Positions 7,522 through 17,204 are shown, counted from the stretch's first letter. The stretch is 64,000 nucleotides of DNA from Dehalococcoidia bacterium (GCA_022825855.1 JAJDWB010000007.1:186001-250000), one strand, 5' to 3'. Translations and numbers: made by a program. The notes: generated by a model from the letters alone, not told the origin.

Positions 7522-7932
7522 TCACTCGTCGATCACTCGCCACTCGGGGACAAGTTGACCATTGGCCGAGGGCTCGAAGATCACTTCGACCGCTGCGCCG
7601 ACGGGCACGTCGTCGACGGGCACGCCGGGCAGGTGCGAGTACATCTGGATACCCGGGTCTTCGTCGAGCATGATTACGGCGAGGTTGAAGGGCTGGTCCT
7701 GCTGGAGCAGCCGTACGGGGCAGTCGTGCACGACGCCATAGTTATAGATCTTGCCTCGGCCGCTGACCTGCTTCCACTCGAGCGCATCGCTGTCGCAGTC
7801 GCGGCAGGTGTCCGTCGGCGGATGCTGCAAGATGTCGCAGTCGACGCAACTCTGGATGACGAGGCGTTTCTCGTTGGCGGCGTCCCAGAACGGTTGACTG
7901 AAGCTATCCGGCTCGACGCCTTGCTTGGTCAT
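7522..7932 (-). CDS. DUF35 / Zn-ribbon OB-fold protein, partner of thiolase-fold enzyme
   Basis: A 136-residue protein with an N-terminal rubredoxin-like zinc ribbon (CVDC and CRDC) and a following OB fold (GRGKIYNYGVVHD), the standard DUF35 architecture. DUF35 proteins bind acyl-CoA and form complexes with thiolase-fold enzymes (archaeal HMG-CoA synthase complexes, steroid aldolases). Its position directly upstream of the thiolase-fold gene makes the partnership nearly certain. First gene of the two-gene minus-strand operon. Confidence 0.9.
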   Translation of the reverse strand: MTKQGVEPDSFSQPFWDAANEKRLVIQSCVDCDILQHPPTDTCRDCDSDALEWKQVSGRGKIYNYGVVHDCPVRLLQQDQPFNLAVIMLDEDPGIQMYSHLPGVPVDDVPVGAAVEVIFEPSANGQLVPEWRVIDE

Positions 7933-8018
7933 TGGTTCCTCCTGTCGGCGCAGGATGCCGTTCCGACGGTCTCGGCGTCGAAGCAGGATAGTGTCTGCGG
8001 CGGAACGGTGAGTGCTTG

Positions 8019-9365
8019 TCAGTCGAGGACCGCGACCGAGCCTGCGTTGTCAGCGAGGGCTTCTCGCATGCGGCGGCGCTCGACGGCCTCGACGCGCTTG
8101 GGGAAGCGAACGAACAGCGCCAGTGGTGCGATCGCGATGACGATGATGCCGAAGTAGAGCAGCGCATCCTGCATGGCAACGCCCTCAGCGCGCAGCAGGA
8201 ATCCGGCGGCGACCGCGCCGGCATTGCCTCCGGCGCCGACGATTCCGGCGACTGCTCCCAGGGCCTTGCGGTTGACGAAGGGGACGACGCCGAACGTCGC
8301 GCCCTCGGACATCTGGACGAAGATGCTGAACACGATCAGCATGGGAATCGCAAGGATCAACACATCCATCCGCGAGAACGCGACGAGCGCCAGACCCTCG
8401 AGCAGCAGGACGCCGCCCATGAACACGGTCCGGCCGCGCAGACCCGCGCGGATGCCGAATCGGTCCGAGAGTATGCCGCCGGTGGTGCGGGCGAAGATGT
8501 TCATCAGTCCGAACAGCGAAGCGAGCACGCCGGCCAGGACGATGTCGAGACCGAAGCGGTCCTGGAAGTAGAGCGAGGCCATACCGTTGATCGTCAGTTC
8601 AATCCCGAAACAGGCGCCGTAGATCACGAACAGCATCCAGGCGCGCGAATCTCGGACGGCGACGCCAAAGCCACCCTGCTGCTTCTGGCCGGACACCACT
8701 CCGCGAGCCCGCAGTTCGCGGAAGTCGCCTTCGGGCGCGTCCTGGGTGAAGCGGTAGTAGACGATCCCCATGAGCAAGAGCGCAACGCCGGGGATGACCA
8801 TCGCGATCCGCCAGCCGGCCGCTTCGTTGGCGACGAAGAAGAGGACGCCGGTCATGATCAGCGGCATCACGAGCTGGGTTACGCCGCCGCCTAGGTTGCC
8901 CCAGCCGGCGGTGGTTGCGTTGGCCGTGCCGACCACATTGGGCGCAAACATGACCGATGTGTGGTACTGGGTGATCACGAACGATGCGCCGATCACGCCG
9001 ATCAGGAGGCGGAAGGCGACGAACGTCTCGAAATTCTGGGAGAGGCCGATCAACATCACGGGAATCGAACCGAGGATGAGGAGTCCCGTATAGGTCCGGC
9101 GTGGACCGAGCCGATCCAGCACCCAGCCAACCGCGACCCGGGCGAAGATGGTGATGAAGACGGAGGCAATCAGCGAGGTGAAGATCTGCGAGTTGGTCAG
9201 CCCCAAGTCTTCGCGAACCGCGCCGAGCAACGGGGCAATTCCAAACCAACCAAAGAAACAGAGAAAGAACGCCAACCAGGTGAGATGAAAGGTGCGCATG
9301 TGAGGCGCGGCGACGCTCTTCAGCTTGATCGAGGTCGCCTTGCCCTTCAGTTCATTCGTGTTCAA
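8019..9365 (-). CDS. narK: NarK-type nitrate/nitrite MFS transporter
   Basis: I place the start at TTG 9365 because AAGGAGGTG lies just upstream; the longer open frame has no homology-like content. The 448-residue protein has about 12 membrane segments. The nitrate-signature motif of the NNP family is clear as GWGNLGGGVTQLV in the first half, with a second version GAGGNAGAVAAGF in the second half. Also visible is the MFS loop motif GWVLDRLGPRR. It imports nitrate or exchanges nitrate and nitrite across the inner membrane. It is the last gene of the operon nirA-narB-narK, 153 bp after narB, so it supplies substrate to the reductases encoded upstream. Confidence 0.92.
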   Translation of the reverse strand: MNTNELKGKATSIKLKSVAAPHMRTFHLTWLAFFLCFFGWFGIAPLLGAVREDLGLTNSQIFTSLIASVFITIFARVAVGWVLDRLGPRRTYTGLLILGSIPVMLIGLSQNFETFVAFRLLIGVIGASFVITQYHTSVMFAPNVVGTANATTAGWGNLGGGVTQLVMPLIMTGVLFFVANEAAGWRIAMVIPGVALLLMGIVYYRFTQDAPEGDFRELRARGVVSGQKQQGGFGVAVRDSRAWMLFVIYGACFGIELTINGMASLYFQDRFGLDIVLAGVLASLFGLMNIFARTTGGILSDRFGIRAGLRGRTVFMGGVLLLEGLALVAFSRMDVLILAIPMLIVFSIFVQMSEGATFGVVPFVNRKALGAVAGIVGAGGNAGAVAAGFLLRAEGVAMQDALLYFGIIVIAIAPLALFVRFPKRVEAVERRRMREALADNAGSVAVLD

Positions 9366-9518
9366 GGCGCACCTCCTTCGGCCGCACGGTTCGCTCAACA
9401 GGGAAGACGCTACGCAGACGCAGTTACGCGCTGATTGCTGCGTGTTTCGGGAGCGTGAATCGGAGATTGCCGTTGCGTGTCGTGTCAACGGCACGACGAC
9501 CAACGAGTGGCGACGCGA

Positions 9519-11672
9519 TCAGCTCGCTGCGACGGCCGGCTCGACCCGCACTGCGGCGAACTTGAGCTCGGGCTGCTTCGAGCGAGGATCGACGGCCTCG
9601 CTCGCGGACAGGTTGGACGACGCATGGTCGGCCCAGAGGGTCCCCCAGTGGAACGGTGCAAAGACGGACCCTGCGCGAATCGCGTCGGTCACTCTGACCG
9701 TCACTTCGAATGCGCCTCGGCGCGATGTGACCCTGACTGCTTGCCGGTCGCGGATGCCGAGACCGATGGCGTCGGCGTGATTGATCTCCAGGAACGGCTC
9801 CGGTTCCGACTTCATCAGTTTGGCTGAGCGGCCGGTCCGCGTCATCGTGTGCCATTGATCCTTGACGCGCCCGGTGATCAGCGCCAGAGGATACTCGTCG
9901 TCGATCTGGTCGGCGGGCGGCGACCACTGCGGGACGTGCATCCGCGCGCGGCCGTCGGGGGTGTGGAACTCGCCCTGCTCGAAGAGTCGCCGGCCCTCCT
10001 CGGGCGGACCCGTTCGCGCCGCGGATGGATAGGGCCACTGAATGCCGGCCCGATGCTGGGCCAGCAGCGGGTAGGAGATGCCGGTGATGTCCATGTCTCG
10101 GCCGCGGGAGAGTTCCCGATATTCGTAGAAGATGTCTTCGAGGCCGTCGTAGCGGAAGGCGTCCCCGTATCCGAGCGCGTCGGCCATCTTGACGATGATC
10201 TGCCAATCGGGCAGCGCCTCGCCGGGAGGCTGCGTGATCTGTTCCAGCAGGCAGATGCGCCGCTCGGAGTTGGTCATCGTCCCACCGCGCTCGGACCACT
10301 GCGCTGCCGGCAGCAGGACGTCGGCGAGCTGGGTGGTCTCGGTCGGGTGATAGGCGTCCTGAACGATGACCGTCTCGGCCTGCTCGAATGCCCGGCGCAC
10401 TCGATCGCTGTTCGGCAGCGAGGCAACCGGATTGGTGGCGGCGACCCAGACCACCTTGATCTCGCCCCGTTCCAGGCGCTCGACCATCTCGATCGCCGTC
10501 ACCCCGGGTCTGTCCGAGATTGCGCCGGGCGCGATCCCCCAGGCTCGTTCAATCTCGGCGCGGTGTTCGGGATTGGCGACCAAGCGGTGTCCCGGCAGGG
10601 TCGTCGCCAAACCGCCTTGTTCGCGGCCGCCCATGGCGTTGGGTTGTCCGGTCAAGGACATCGGACCGGCCCCGGGCTTGCCGATGTTGCCGGTTGCGAG
10701 GGACAGATTGATCAGGGCGAAGTTCTTGTCGACCCCCGAGGTGGACTGATTCGCGCCCATGGTCCAGAGCGTCAACATGGGGCCGTTGCGGGCGATAATC
10801 CGCGCCGCTTCGAGGATTTCAGCGGCGTCCAGGCCGGTCAGTTCGACTGCTCGCTCGGCCGACCAGCCATCGAGCGACTCGGCGACTTCGGCCCATCCAC
10901 TGGTGTGGCGGCGCAGAAACTCTGCATCGAGATCGCCGGCGAGACGAACCTCGAAGAGCAGGGATTGCAGTAGTGCGACATCGCTACCGGGGCGAAGCGC
11001 GAGATGTATGTCGGCGATTTCCGAGGTCCGGGTCGCGCGTGGATCGACGACGATCACCTTGACCCGACCCTTGGCCGCCCGCTTTCTCGCTCGGATCCGC
11101 TCGTAGAGGATTGGATGGCAGGCTTCCATGTTGGCGCCGACGATAAGGAAGGTGTTGGCCTGTTCAATGTCGGCGTAGCCTGCCGGCGGCGCGTCGGCGC
11201 CGAAGCTCTGGTTGTACGCCGTCACCGCCGAGGCCATGCAGAGCCGCGAGTTGGTGTCCTGGTTGTTGGTCCCGATGTAACCCTTGGCCAGTTTGCCAAA
11301 CAGGTAGTAATCCTCGGTGACGAGCTGCCCCGAGCCGTAGAGCATGACGCTGTCCGGTCCGCGGGCGTCAACCGACCGACGGATGGAGCCTGCCGCGCGC
11401 TCGATTGCCTCGTCCCAGGAGACGCGCCTGGGCTCGGTGGTCTGTTGATCTCTGATCTGCGGATAGAGCAGGCGGCTGTCCTCGACGAAGATGTCGGGCA
11501 ACAGCGCGCCCTTGGCGCAGAGCTTGCCGCGATTGACCGGATGATCCTCGTCGCCTCGGACGGCAGATACGACACCGTTGCGAGTCTGCACCTTGACCCC
11601 GCAGCCGACGCCGCAGTAGCAGCAGATCGAGCGCTTCCAACCATCGCGGCGCAGGAGTGACGGTCGTGCCAC
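9519..11672 (-). CDS. narB: Assimilatory nitrate reductase, molybdopterin subunit (NarB-like)
   Basis: The 717-residue protein is a bis-MGD molybdoenzyme of the NapA/NarB group. The N-terminus has the [4Fe-4S] ligands C17-x2-C20-x3-C24 and C52 in KLCAKG, followed by domains with SRLCMASAV, PGSDVALL and WTMGANQSTSG. The C-terminus ends after the MGD-binding domain (QWHTMTRTGR, PFHWG) and lacks the extra [2Fe-2S] domain found in NADH-linked NasA, so I infer a ferredoxin-dependent cytoplasmic enzyme. No Tat signal is seen. Start GTG 11672 has GGAG nearby. It lies 15 bp after nirA and upstream of narK and reduces nitrate to nitrite. Confidence 0.92.
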   Translation of the reverse strand: MARPSLLRRDGWKRSICCYCGVGCGVKVQTRNGVVSAVRGDEDHPVNRGKLCAKGALLPDIFVEDSRLLYPQIRDQQTTEPRRVSWDEAIERAAGSIRRSVDARGPDSVMLYGSGQLVTEDYYLFGKLAKGYIGTNNQDTNSRLCMASAVTAYNQSFGADAPPAGYADIEQANTFLIVGANMEACHPILYERIRARKRAAKGRVKVIVVDPRATRTSEIADIHLALRPGSDVALLQSLLFEVRLAGDLDAEFLRRHTSGWAEVAESLDGWSAERAVELTGLDAAEILEAARIIARNGPMLTLWTMGANQSTSGVDKNFALINLSLATGNIGKPGAGPMSLTGQPNAMGGREQGGLATTLPGHRLVANPEHRAEIERAWGIAPGAISDRPGVTAIEMVERLERGEIKVVWVAATNPVASLPNSDRVRRAFEQAETVIVQDAYHPTETTQLADVLLPAAQWSERGGTMTNSERRICLLEQITQPPGEALPDWQIIVKMADALGYGDAFRYDGLEDIFYEYRELSRGRDMDITGISYPLLAQHRAGIQWPYPSAARTGPPEEGRRLFEQGEFHTPDGRARMHVPQWSPPADQIDDEYPLALITGRVKDQWHTMTRTGRSAKLMKSEPEPFLEINHADAIGLGIRDRQAVRVTSRRGAFEVTVRVTDAIRAGSVFAPFHWGTLWADHASSNLSASEAVDPRSKQPELKFAAVRVEPAVAAS

Positions 11673-11687
11673 CGGATCTCCTGAGCT

Positions 11688-13226
11688 TCAGTCCGAGACG
11701 GCCGGCTGTGGACGCTCGATCAGCGCCGCTTCGCCGCGTACCGTGCGGATTTGTTCGGCGACGGCTTCAGCCAGATCGGCCGTTCGGACCGCGGGCCGCG
11801 CCACGTCGGCCAACAAGGGCTCGTCGCCCAACCGTCCGCCGGCGTAGACATCGGCGACATCGACGATCTCGCCGTCGATCCGCTTGCGACCGCCCAGCAG
11901 ACCAATCTCACCGGTTCGATGCTGCCCGCAGGCGTGCGGGCAGGCCGACATCTGGATGCGGACCGGTTGGGACTCGGCAGCAACCTCGTAGCGCGCTTCC
12001 AACGCATGGGCCAGCTTGATGGCTTCGCCCTTGCTATCGATCAGGGCGAAGGCGCAGTAGTCGTTGCCGGTGCAACTGACCATGGCGCGGATGAATGGCG
12101 ACGGCGTCGGCGAGTAACGCTGGAGCAACGGTTCGCGGAACAAATCGTCGAGGCGGTCTTGGGGCACATTGGGCATGAGGATGTTCTGCTGCACGGTGAG
12201 GTGCAACTCGGCGCTCCCGTAGGTTTGGGCCAGCCGGGCGAACTCGATCAAATCGTCGCCGCCGATACGACCGACCGGCACCAGGCAGCCAACGGTTCGC
12301 AGCGCAGGATCCCGCTGCTTCGTCAAGCCGATGTGGTCGCCGCCATGCTTGTTTGTTAGCGCTTCACCGGCGCGCGCCAGCGGGCGGCCGTACTGTTCTG
12401 CCACGGCCTGCCTGAAGCGTTCGATGCCCCACTCGCGCAGCAGCCACTTGAGCCGCGACTGCTTGCGCTTTTCCCGCAGACCGTGGTCACGGTAGACCTC
12501 GAGAATGGCCAGCGCCAGGCCGATCGAGTCGTCGACCGAGACGAAGGCATCCAATGGCTGCGCGTACTCGGGAGTCATGCCGCCCAGCGCTCCGCCGACG
12601 AGCACGTTGAAGCCGACTTCGCCGTCGCGAGTTGCGGGGACGAAGGACAAGTCGTGGGTTTGCGCATGACCGCAGTCCTCGCGGCAGCCAGACATGGACA
12701 GATTGAATTTGCGCGGCAAGTTGGAGAATCGCTTGCCGCCGACGATCGCCTGCTGCATCCGCTGGGCGAGGACGCGGGTATCGATCACTTCATGCTCAGT
12801 CAGACCGGAGAGCGGGCAGCAAACGATGTTGCGCACGTTGTCCATGCCCGACTGCTGCGTGTTCAGTCCGGCCGCCGCCAATCGTTGCAGCACCCAGGGC
12901 GCATCTGCGATCGTGATCCAGCGAAGCTGGATGTTCATTCGCGAGGTGATATCGGCCTCGCCGCGGCCGACGGCGTTGGAGATCTCGCCGACGGCGGCCA
13001 GTTGCTCGGAGCTCAGCACGCCGCCCGGAATGCGCATCCTCAGCATGAAAAAGCCGGGAGTCTGCTTGCGATGGAAGAGCCCGTACCACTTGAGCCGTTC
13101 CAGATCGTCCGCGGGAATCTGCGGATCCTCGCCCCTGGCCGCGAGGTCGGCATAGCGATGCAGATCGGGGAGGACATCAAGGCCGTCCTTGGCCGTCTTC
13201 AACAGTTCGATCTTGTTGGCGGGCAT
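11688..13226 (-). CDS. nirA: Ferredoxin-type nitrite reductase (siroheme/[4Fe-4S])
   Basis: The 512-residue protein has the two-repeat fold of assimilatory nitrite/sulfite reductases. Siroheme and [4Fe-4S] ligands are clear: C385-x5-C391 (CTGNDYC) and C429-x3-C433 (CPHAC). Substrate-binding Arg/Lys residues lie around TSRMNIQLRW (94-103) and NLPRKFNLS (169-177). It reduces nitrite to ammonium with ferredoxin as donor. Sequence alone does not exclude sulfite, but the following nitrate reductase and NarK genes favour nitrite. First gene of the operon; the 244 bp upstream (13227-13470) also serve the divergent DUF1800 gene and hold no operator I can identify. Confidence 0.92.
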   Translation of the reverse strand: MPANKIELLKTAKDGLDVLPDLHRYADLAARGEDPQIPADDLERLKWYGLFHRKQTPGFFMLRMRIPGGVLSSEQLAAVGEISNAVGRGEADITSRMNIQLRWITIADAPWVLQRLAAAGLNTQQSGMDNVRNIVCCPLSGLTEHEVIDTRVLAQRMQQAIVGGKRFSNLPRKFNLSMSGCREDCGHAQTHDLSFVPATRDGEVGFNVLVGGALGGMTPEYAQPLDAFVSVDDSIGLALAILEVYRDHGLREKRKQSRLKWLLREWGIERFRQAVAEQYGRPLARAGEALTNKHGGDHIGLTKQRDPALRTVGCLVPVGRIGGDDLIEFARLAQTYGSAELHLTVQQNILMPNVPQDRLDDLFREPLLQRYSPTPSPFIRAMVSCTGNDYCAFALIDSKGEAIKLAHALEARYEVAAESQPVRIQMSACPHACGQHRTGEIGLLGGRKRIDGEIVDVADVYAGGRLGDEPLLADVARPAVRTADLAEAVAEQIRTVRGEAALIERPQPAVSD

Positions 13227-13470
13227 GACGGTGCTCCTGTTGAGGACAAGCTACGACTTGCCGATTGCGGCCAGATTGCCTCCGATGTCGGATATGTGAA
13301 CGCACTCAGCCGCTGTTGCGCTCACTACTCAGCGGATTCCCGCAGATTCGACCTGGGGGACCTGTGTTTCGCTGGCGGGGATTGATGGGTGACCGCGTAC
13401 ACAAACCGCTAGCTTGCGGAAAAGGATCTGTCGTGTCGGTGTCCAATCGGAGAGAGTTCAGAGGTTCGTG

Positions 13471-14880
13471 ATGTCCAGTACTCAAGACATTGCCCTGATG
13501 GCGCATTTGATGCGACGAGCAGGGTTCGGCGCGTCCCGCGACGAGCTGGAGGCGTGCGCCGCGAACGGCTACGAGGAAACGGTGGAGCTGTTGGTCGATC
13601 CGCCGTCCGATGTGCCCCGCGCCGATCTGTACCAGTTGTTCCGCTACATGCCGTCGCTGGAGACAGGCGGTCCGGTCACGCTGCCCGGCGCAGCGAATTG
13701 GCTGTACCACCTGGTCAACACGCAGCGTCCGCTGGAAGAGAAGATGGCGCTGTTCTGGCATGGCGTGTTTGCGGTGGGCAACTCCAAGGTAGACAACGAC
13801 AATCACCTGATCGCGCAGATCGACATGTTTCGCGATCACGGGACCGGCAACTACCGCGACCTGCTGGTGATGCTGGCTCAGAATCCGGCGATGATCTACT
13901 GGCTCGACAATCACGAGAACCACAAACGCTCACCGAACGAAAACTGGGGCCGGGAATTGCTCGAGTTGTTCTCGATGGGCGTCGGCAACTACACGGAGAA
14001 AGACGTCTTCGAGTGCGCCCGCGCGTTCACGGGCTGGACGCTGGGCCCCAAGATCCCGCGCGTGCCCAACCACCGCTTCTTCTTCCAGTTCGAGTTCCGG
14101 CCCGAAGAGCACGACTTCGGCGAGAAAGAGTTCCTCGGCCGCACGGGGCACCTCGACGGTCACGACATCATCGAGATCATTCTTGAGGAGCCGGCCTGTC
14201 CGCGCTTCATCGCCCGCCACCTGTACAACTTCTTCGTCGCCGACGAGGCGCAGGTACCGGCCTGGAACATCGAGCCGCCCAGGGATCCCGAGGCGATCGA
14301 GTATCTGGCCGGCGTGTTCACGGATTCGGACTTCGAGATCAAGCCGGTGCTGCGCGCGCTGTTCAACTCCGACTTCTTCAAAGAGGCGATGTTCCAGAAG
14401 GTCAAGAGTCCGGTCGAGACCGTCGTCTCGACGCTGCGGCTGACCGAGGACATGTTTGGCCCGCAGCTCGCTCTGGTGCCGCTGGGGCAGGAGTCGGCGC
14501 ACATGGGTCAGAGCCTGCACAACCCGCCTTCGGTTGAGGGATGGCAATCGGGCCGCGACTGGATCAACTCGGGCGCCGTCGTGGGACGGATCAACTTCGT
14601 CGCCGACCGGGTCGGCAACACCGAGTTGCCCGGCATCCGCAAGATCGTGGGACGCGTGGCTGACGCCAATGGCACGCGCATGGGTGCGGACGAGATGGTC
14701 GACCACTGCCTCGATCTGATCGGGCCGCTCGATGTAGCGGAGGCGACCAGGCTCGAACTGATCGAGCACGCCTCGGAGCAGGGCGATCTCTCCTGGAGCG
14801 ACGACTACGAAGGCTCGTCACAGCGAGTCGGCGAAATGCTCGCGCTGATCGCCGCAACGACGGAGTACCAGTTTGGATAG
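13471..14880 (+). CDS. DUF1800 family protein
   Basis: I start at ATG 13471, after GAGAGAG/AGAGG. The 469-residue product has the DUF1800 signature set: HLMRRAGFGA near the start, KMALFWHGVFAVG, MIYWLDNHENHK, NENWGRELLELFSMG, and the C-terminal HNPPSVEGWQSGRDWINS. DUF1800 and DUF1501 genes are almost always adjacent in bacteria. Their biochemical role is unknown, though export or surface-linked functions have been proposed. No signal peptide is evident. It is followed 45 bp later by DUF1501. Confidence 0.9.
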   Translation: MSSTQDIALMAHLMRRAGFGASRDELEACAANGYEETVELLVDPPSDVPRADLYQLFRYMPSLETGGPVTLPGAANWLYHLVNTQRPLEEKMALFWHGVFAVGNSKVDNDNHLIAQIDMFRDHGTGNYRDLLVMLAQNPAMIYWLDNHENHKRSPNENWGRELLELFSMGVGNYTEKDVFECARAFTGWTLGPKIPRVPNHRFFFQFEFRPEEHDFGEKEFLGRTGHLDGHDIIEIILEEPACPRFIARHLYNFFVADEAQVPAWNIEPPRDPEAIEYLAGVFTDSDFEIKPVLRALFNSDFFKEAMFQKVKSPVETVVSTLRLTEDMFGPQLALVPLGQESAHMGQSLHNPPSVEGWQSGRDWINSGAVVGRINFVADRVGNTELPGIRKIVGRVADANGTRMGADEMVDHCLDLIGPLDVAEATRLELIEHASEQGDLSWSDDYEGSSQRVGEMLALIAATTEYQFG

Positions 14881-14925
14881 CCGAGAACCAAGGACTACAC
14901 GGGCGCAGCACAGAGAGACCCAGCC

Positions 14926-16083
14926 ATGACCACCGCGACCAGAAGCACGGACCCGGTTGTCGTCATCATCCAGTTGACCGGCGGCAACGACTACATGAAC
15001 AGCGTGGTGCCCTACGCCGACGGCTACTACAACGACGCCCGCAACGGCGAGCTCTGCATCGGCGAGGACGAGGTGCTCAAGATCGACGACCACTTCGGTC
15101 TGCACCCAACGATGGCGCCGCTCAAGGAGCTGTATGACGATGGCGAGATGGCGCTGATCCACGGCGTCGGCTATCCCAACTCGCCACGCTCGCACTTCCG
15201 CTCGATGGACATCTGGCACACCTGCGAACCGAACAAGGTCGGCACGGAAGGCTGGGTCGGACGCGCGATCCGCGACCTCGATCCTGCGGGCGAGAACCCG
15301 GTTACCGGCGTCCACATCGGCCAGGGCCTGCCTCGGGCGTTGGTCGTGCCCGGGGTGACGGTCGCGTCGGTCGCCGATCTGTCGACCTACGGCCTGTTGA
15401 CCGGCATTGAGCAACAGCGTCAGCGCGAGAAGATGCTGGAGCGCTTCGTCAACATGTACGGCCGCGCGATCGGCACTGGCAACGTCAAGGAGTATCTGGG
15501 CCGCACGGGACTGGACGCGCTCAAGGGCGCGGACATTCTCAAGGAGGGCCTGGGCCGTTACGAGACGACCGTCGAGTGGGGTACGGAGCAGATCTCGCGC
15601 AGCCTCAGGGACATCGCCACGATCCACTGCGCCGACCTCGGGACGCGCGTCTTCTACACCCAGTTGATCGGCTTCGACACGCACGCAAACCAGAAGCCGG
15701 TCTTCGAGAAGCTCTGGACCGACCTGTCCCGCGCGATCTCCGACTTCTGGGACGACGTCAAGGCGCACGATGCCCACGAGAACGTAGTCATGTTCCTGTT
15801 CACCGAGTTCGGGCGCCGGGTGCGCGACAACGGCTCGGGCTCCGACCACGGCGCCGGCGGCGGTTGCTTCGTGATCGGGCCGCAGGTCAGAGGCGGCATG
15901 CACGGCGAGTTCCCGAGCATCAATCCCAGGGACCTGGAGCAGGGCGACCTTGTCCCCAACCACGACTTCCGCGGCGTCTATTCGACGTTGCTCGAGGACT
16001 GGATGGGCCTCGACGCCAAGCCGATCGTTGACGGCGAGTTCGAGAAGTTGAGCTTCATCGAACCGCTCTCGGCAACGGCGTAA
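14926..16083 (+). CDS. DUF1501 family protein
   Basis: The 385-residue protein shows the DUF1501 landmarks: LTGGNDYMNSVVPY near residue 17, HPTMAPLKELYDDGEMALIHGVGY, SHFRSMDIWHT, and the C-terminal EFGRRVRDNGSGSDHGAGG. The fold is related to the alkaline phosphatase/sulfatase superfamily, with metal-type Asp and His residues (GFDTHANQ, SDHG). Most family members carry a Tat signal; none is visible here, which suggests a cytoplasmic location or non-classical export. It forms an operon with the DUF1800 gene upstream. Confidence 0.9.
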   Translation: MTTATRSTDPVVVIIQLTGGNDYMNSVVPYADGYYNDARNGELCIGEDEVLKIDDHFGLHPTMAPLKELYDDGEMALIHGVGYPNSPRSHFRSMDIWHTCEPNKVGTEGWVGRAIRDLDPAGENPVTGVHIGQGLPRALVVPGVTVASVADLSTYGLLTGIEQQRQREKMLERFVNMYGRAIGTGNVKEYLGRTGLDALKGADILKEGLGRYETTVEWGTEQISRSLRDIATIHCADLGTRVFYTQLIGFDTHANQKPVFEKLWTDLSRAISDFWDDVKAHDAHENVVMFLFTEFGRRVRDNGSGSDHGAGGGCFVIGPQVRGGMHGEFPSINPRDLEQGDLVPNHDFRGVYSTLLEDWMGLDAKPIVDGEFEKLSFIEPLSATA

Positions 16084-16178
16084 TCACCGTCGTACCCGCT
16101 TGCGAGCAGTCGAGTTGGACTCGGCGAGATTGCCGCGACGGGGCGCGGCAATGACGAAACAACGAGGGAGCTGTTGAG

Positions 16179-17204
16179 ATGTTGACCACCACCGTCGCCG
16201 GCCGCACCTGGCACTTCCGACACTCGATCGGGCATTTCGTGGGTCCGCAGGGTTACACCTATCCGACGCCGATCGCGATGACGGCCTCCGGCACCATGTA
16301 TGTGGCCGACATCGGCCTGGCCGAGTACGGCGGCGGGGCCGGCGCGTTGAGTCCGAAGATCCTCAAGCACCGGATCGAGGACGAGTTCCTCGGCGAGATG
16401 GGTGTGGGCGACCTGCAGTGGCCGGAAGGCCTCGCACTCGCCCGCGACGGCACGGTCTGGTGCGCCGACGCCTACCACCACCGCATCTTCGGCTACGACG
16501 CCGAGGGCTCGCCGATTGGCGAGTGGGGCGAGTTCGGCTCCGGCGACGGGCAGTTCAACCGGCCCTCGGGGATCGCCTTCGACACCGACGACCGGATGTT
16601 GATCGTGGACAGTCTCAACCACCGCGTGCAGCAGTACACCGTCAGCGGCGAGTATCTCGGCTGCTGGGGAACGCCGGGCTCCGAAGACGGACAGCTCAAT
16701 CAGCCGTGGGGACTGTCGCTTGACCAGGAGGGCTACGTTTACATCGCCGACTGGGGCAACGACCGGGTGCAGAAGTTCACGCCCGACGGCGAGTTCGTCG
16801 GGCGCTTCGGCTCTCGCTATGCGGATATCGGCATCGACGACGGCGGCAGCCTGAAGCGGCCGGCCGATGTGGCGGTCGACAGCGACGGCGACGTCTATGT
16901 CTGCGACTGGGGCAACGGCCGCGTGCAGATCTACTATCCCGACGGCGACATCATCTGCAGCCTGCAGGGAGACGCGCACGAGTTCTCCAAAGCCGCGCAG
17001 CAGGTGATGGACGTCAATCCCGAGTACACGCAGGCCTTCAAGCGGGTCAATCCCGTCGAGCTGCTCAAGTTCGGCATCTTCGACCGGCCGCGCGGCATTG
17101 CCATCGACGGGCAGGACCGGATCGCGATCAGCGACGGCGGCCGCGGTCGCGTGCAGGTCTACGAAAAGGACCACGACTTCCTGGTCCCGCAGTTCAACGC
17201 TTAG
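16179..17204 (+). CDS. NHL-repeat beta-propeller protein
   Basis: The 341-residue protein is made of repeated NHL units of about 45-50 residues: PEGLALARDGTVWCADAYHHRI, then FNRPSGIAFDTDDRMLIVD-LNHRVQQY, then NQPWGLSLDQEGYVYIADWG-DRVQKF, then RPADVAVDSDGDVYVCDWGNGRVQIY and a final RPRGIAIDGQDRIAISD unit. This gives a six-bladed propeller, a scaffold for binding or for peptidylglycine-lyase-like chemistry. No signal peptide. It follows DUF1501 after 95 bp and probably belongs to the same transcript as the DUF1800/DUF1501 pair; the function is not known. Confidence 0.85.
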   Translation: MLTTTVAGRTWHFRHSIGHFVGPQGYTYPTPIAMTASGTMYVADIGLAEYGGGAGALSPKILKHRIEDEFLGEMGVGDLQWPEGLALARDGTVWCADAYHHRIFGYDAEGSPIGEWGEFGSGDGQFNRPSGIAFDTDDRMLIVDSLNHRVQQYTVSGEYLGCWGTPGSEDGQLNQPWGLSLDQEGYVYIADWGNDRVQKFTPDGEFVGRFGSRYADIGIDDGGSLKRPADVAVDSDGDVYVCDWGNGRVQIYYPDGDIICSLQGDAHEFSKAAQQVMDVNPEYTQAFKRVNPVELLKFGIFDRPRGIAIDGQDRIAISDGGRGRVQVYEKDHDFLVPQFNA

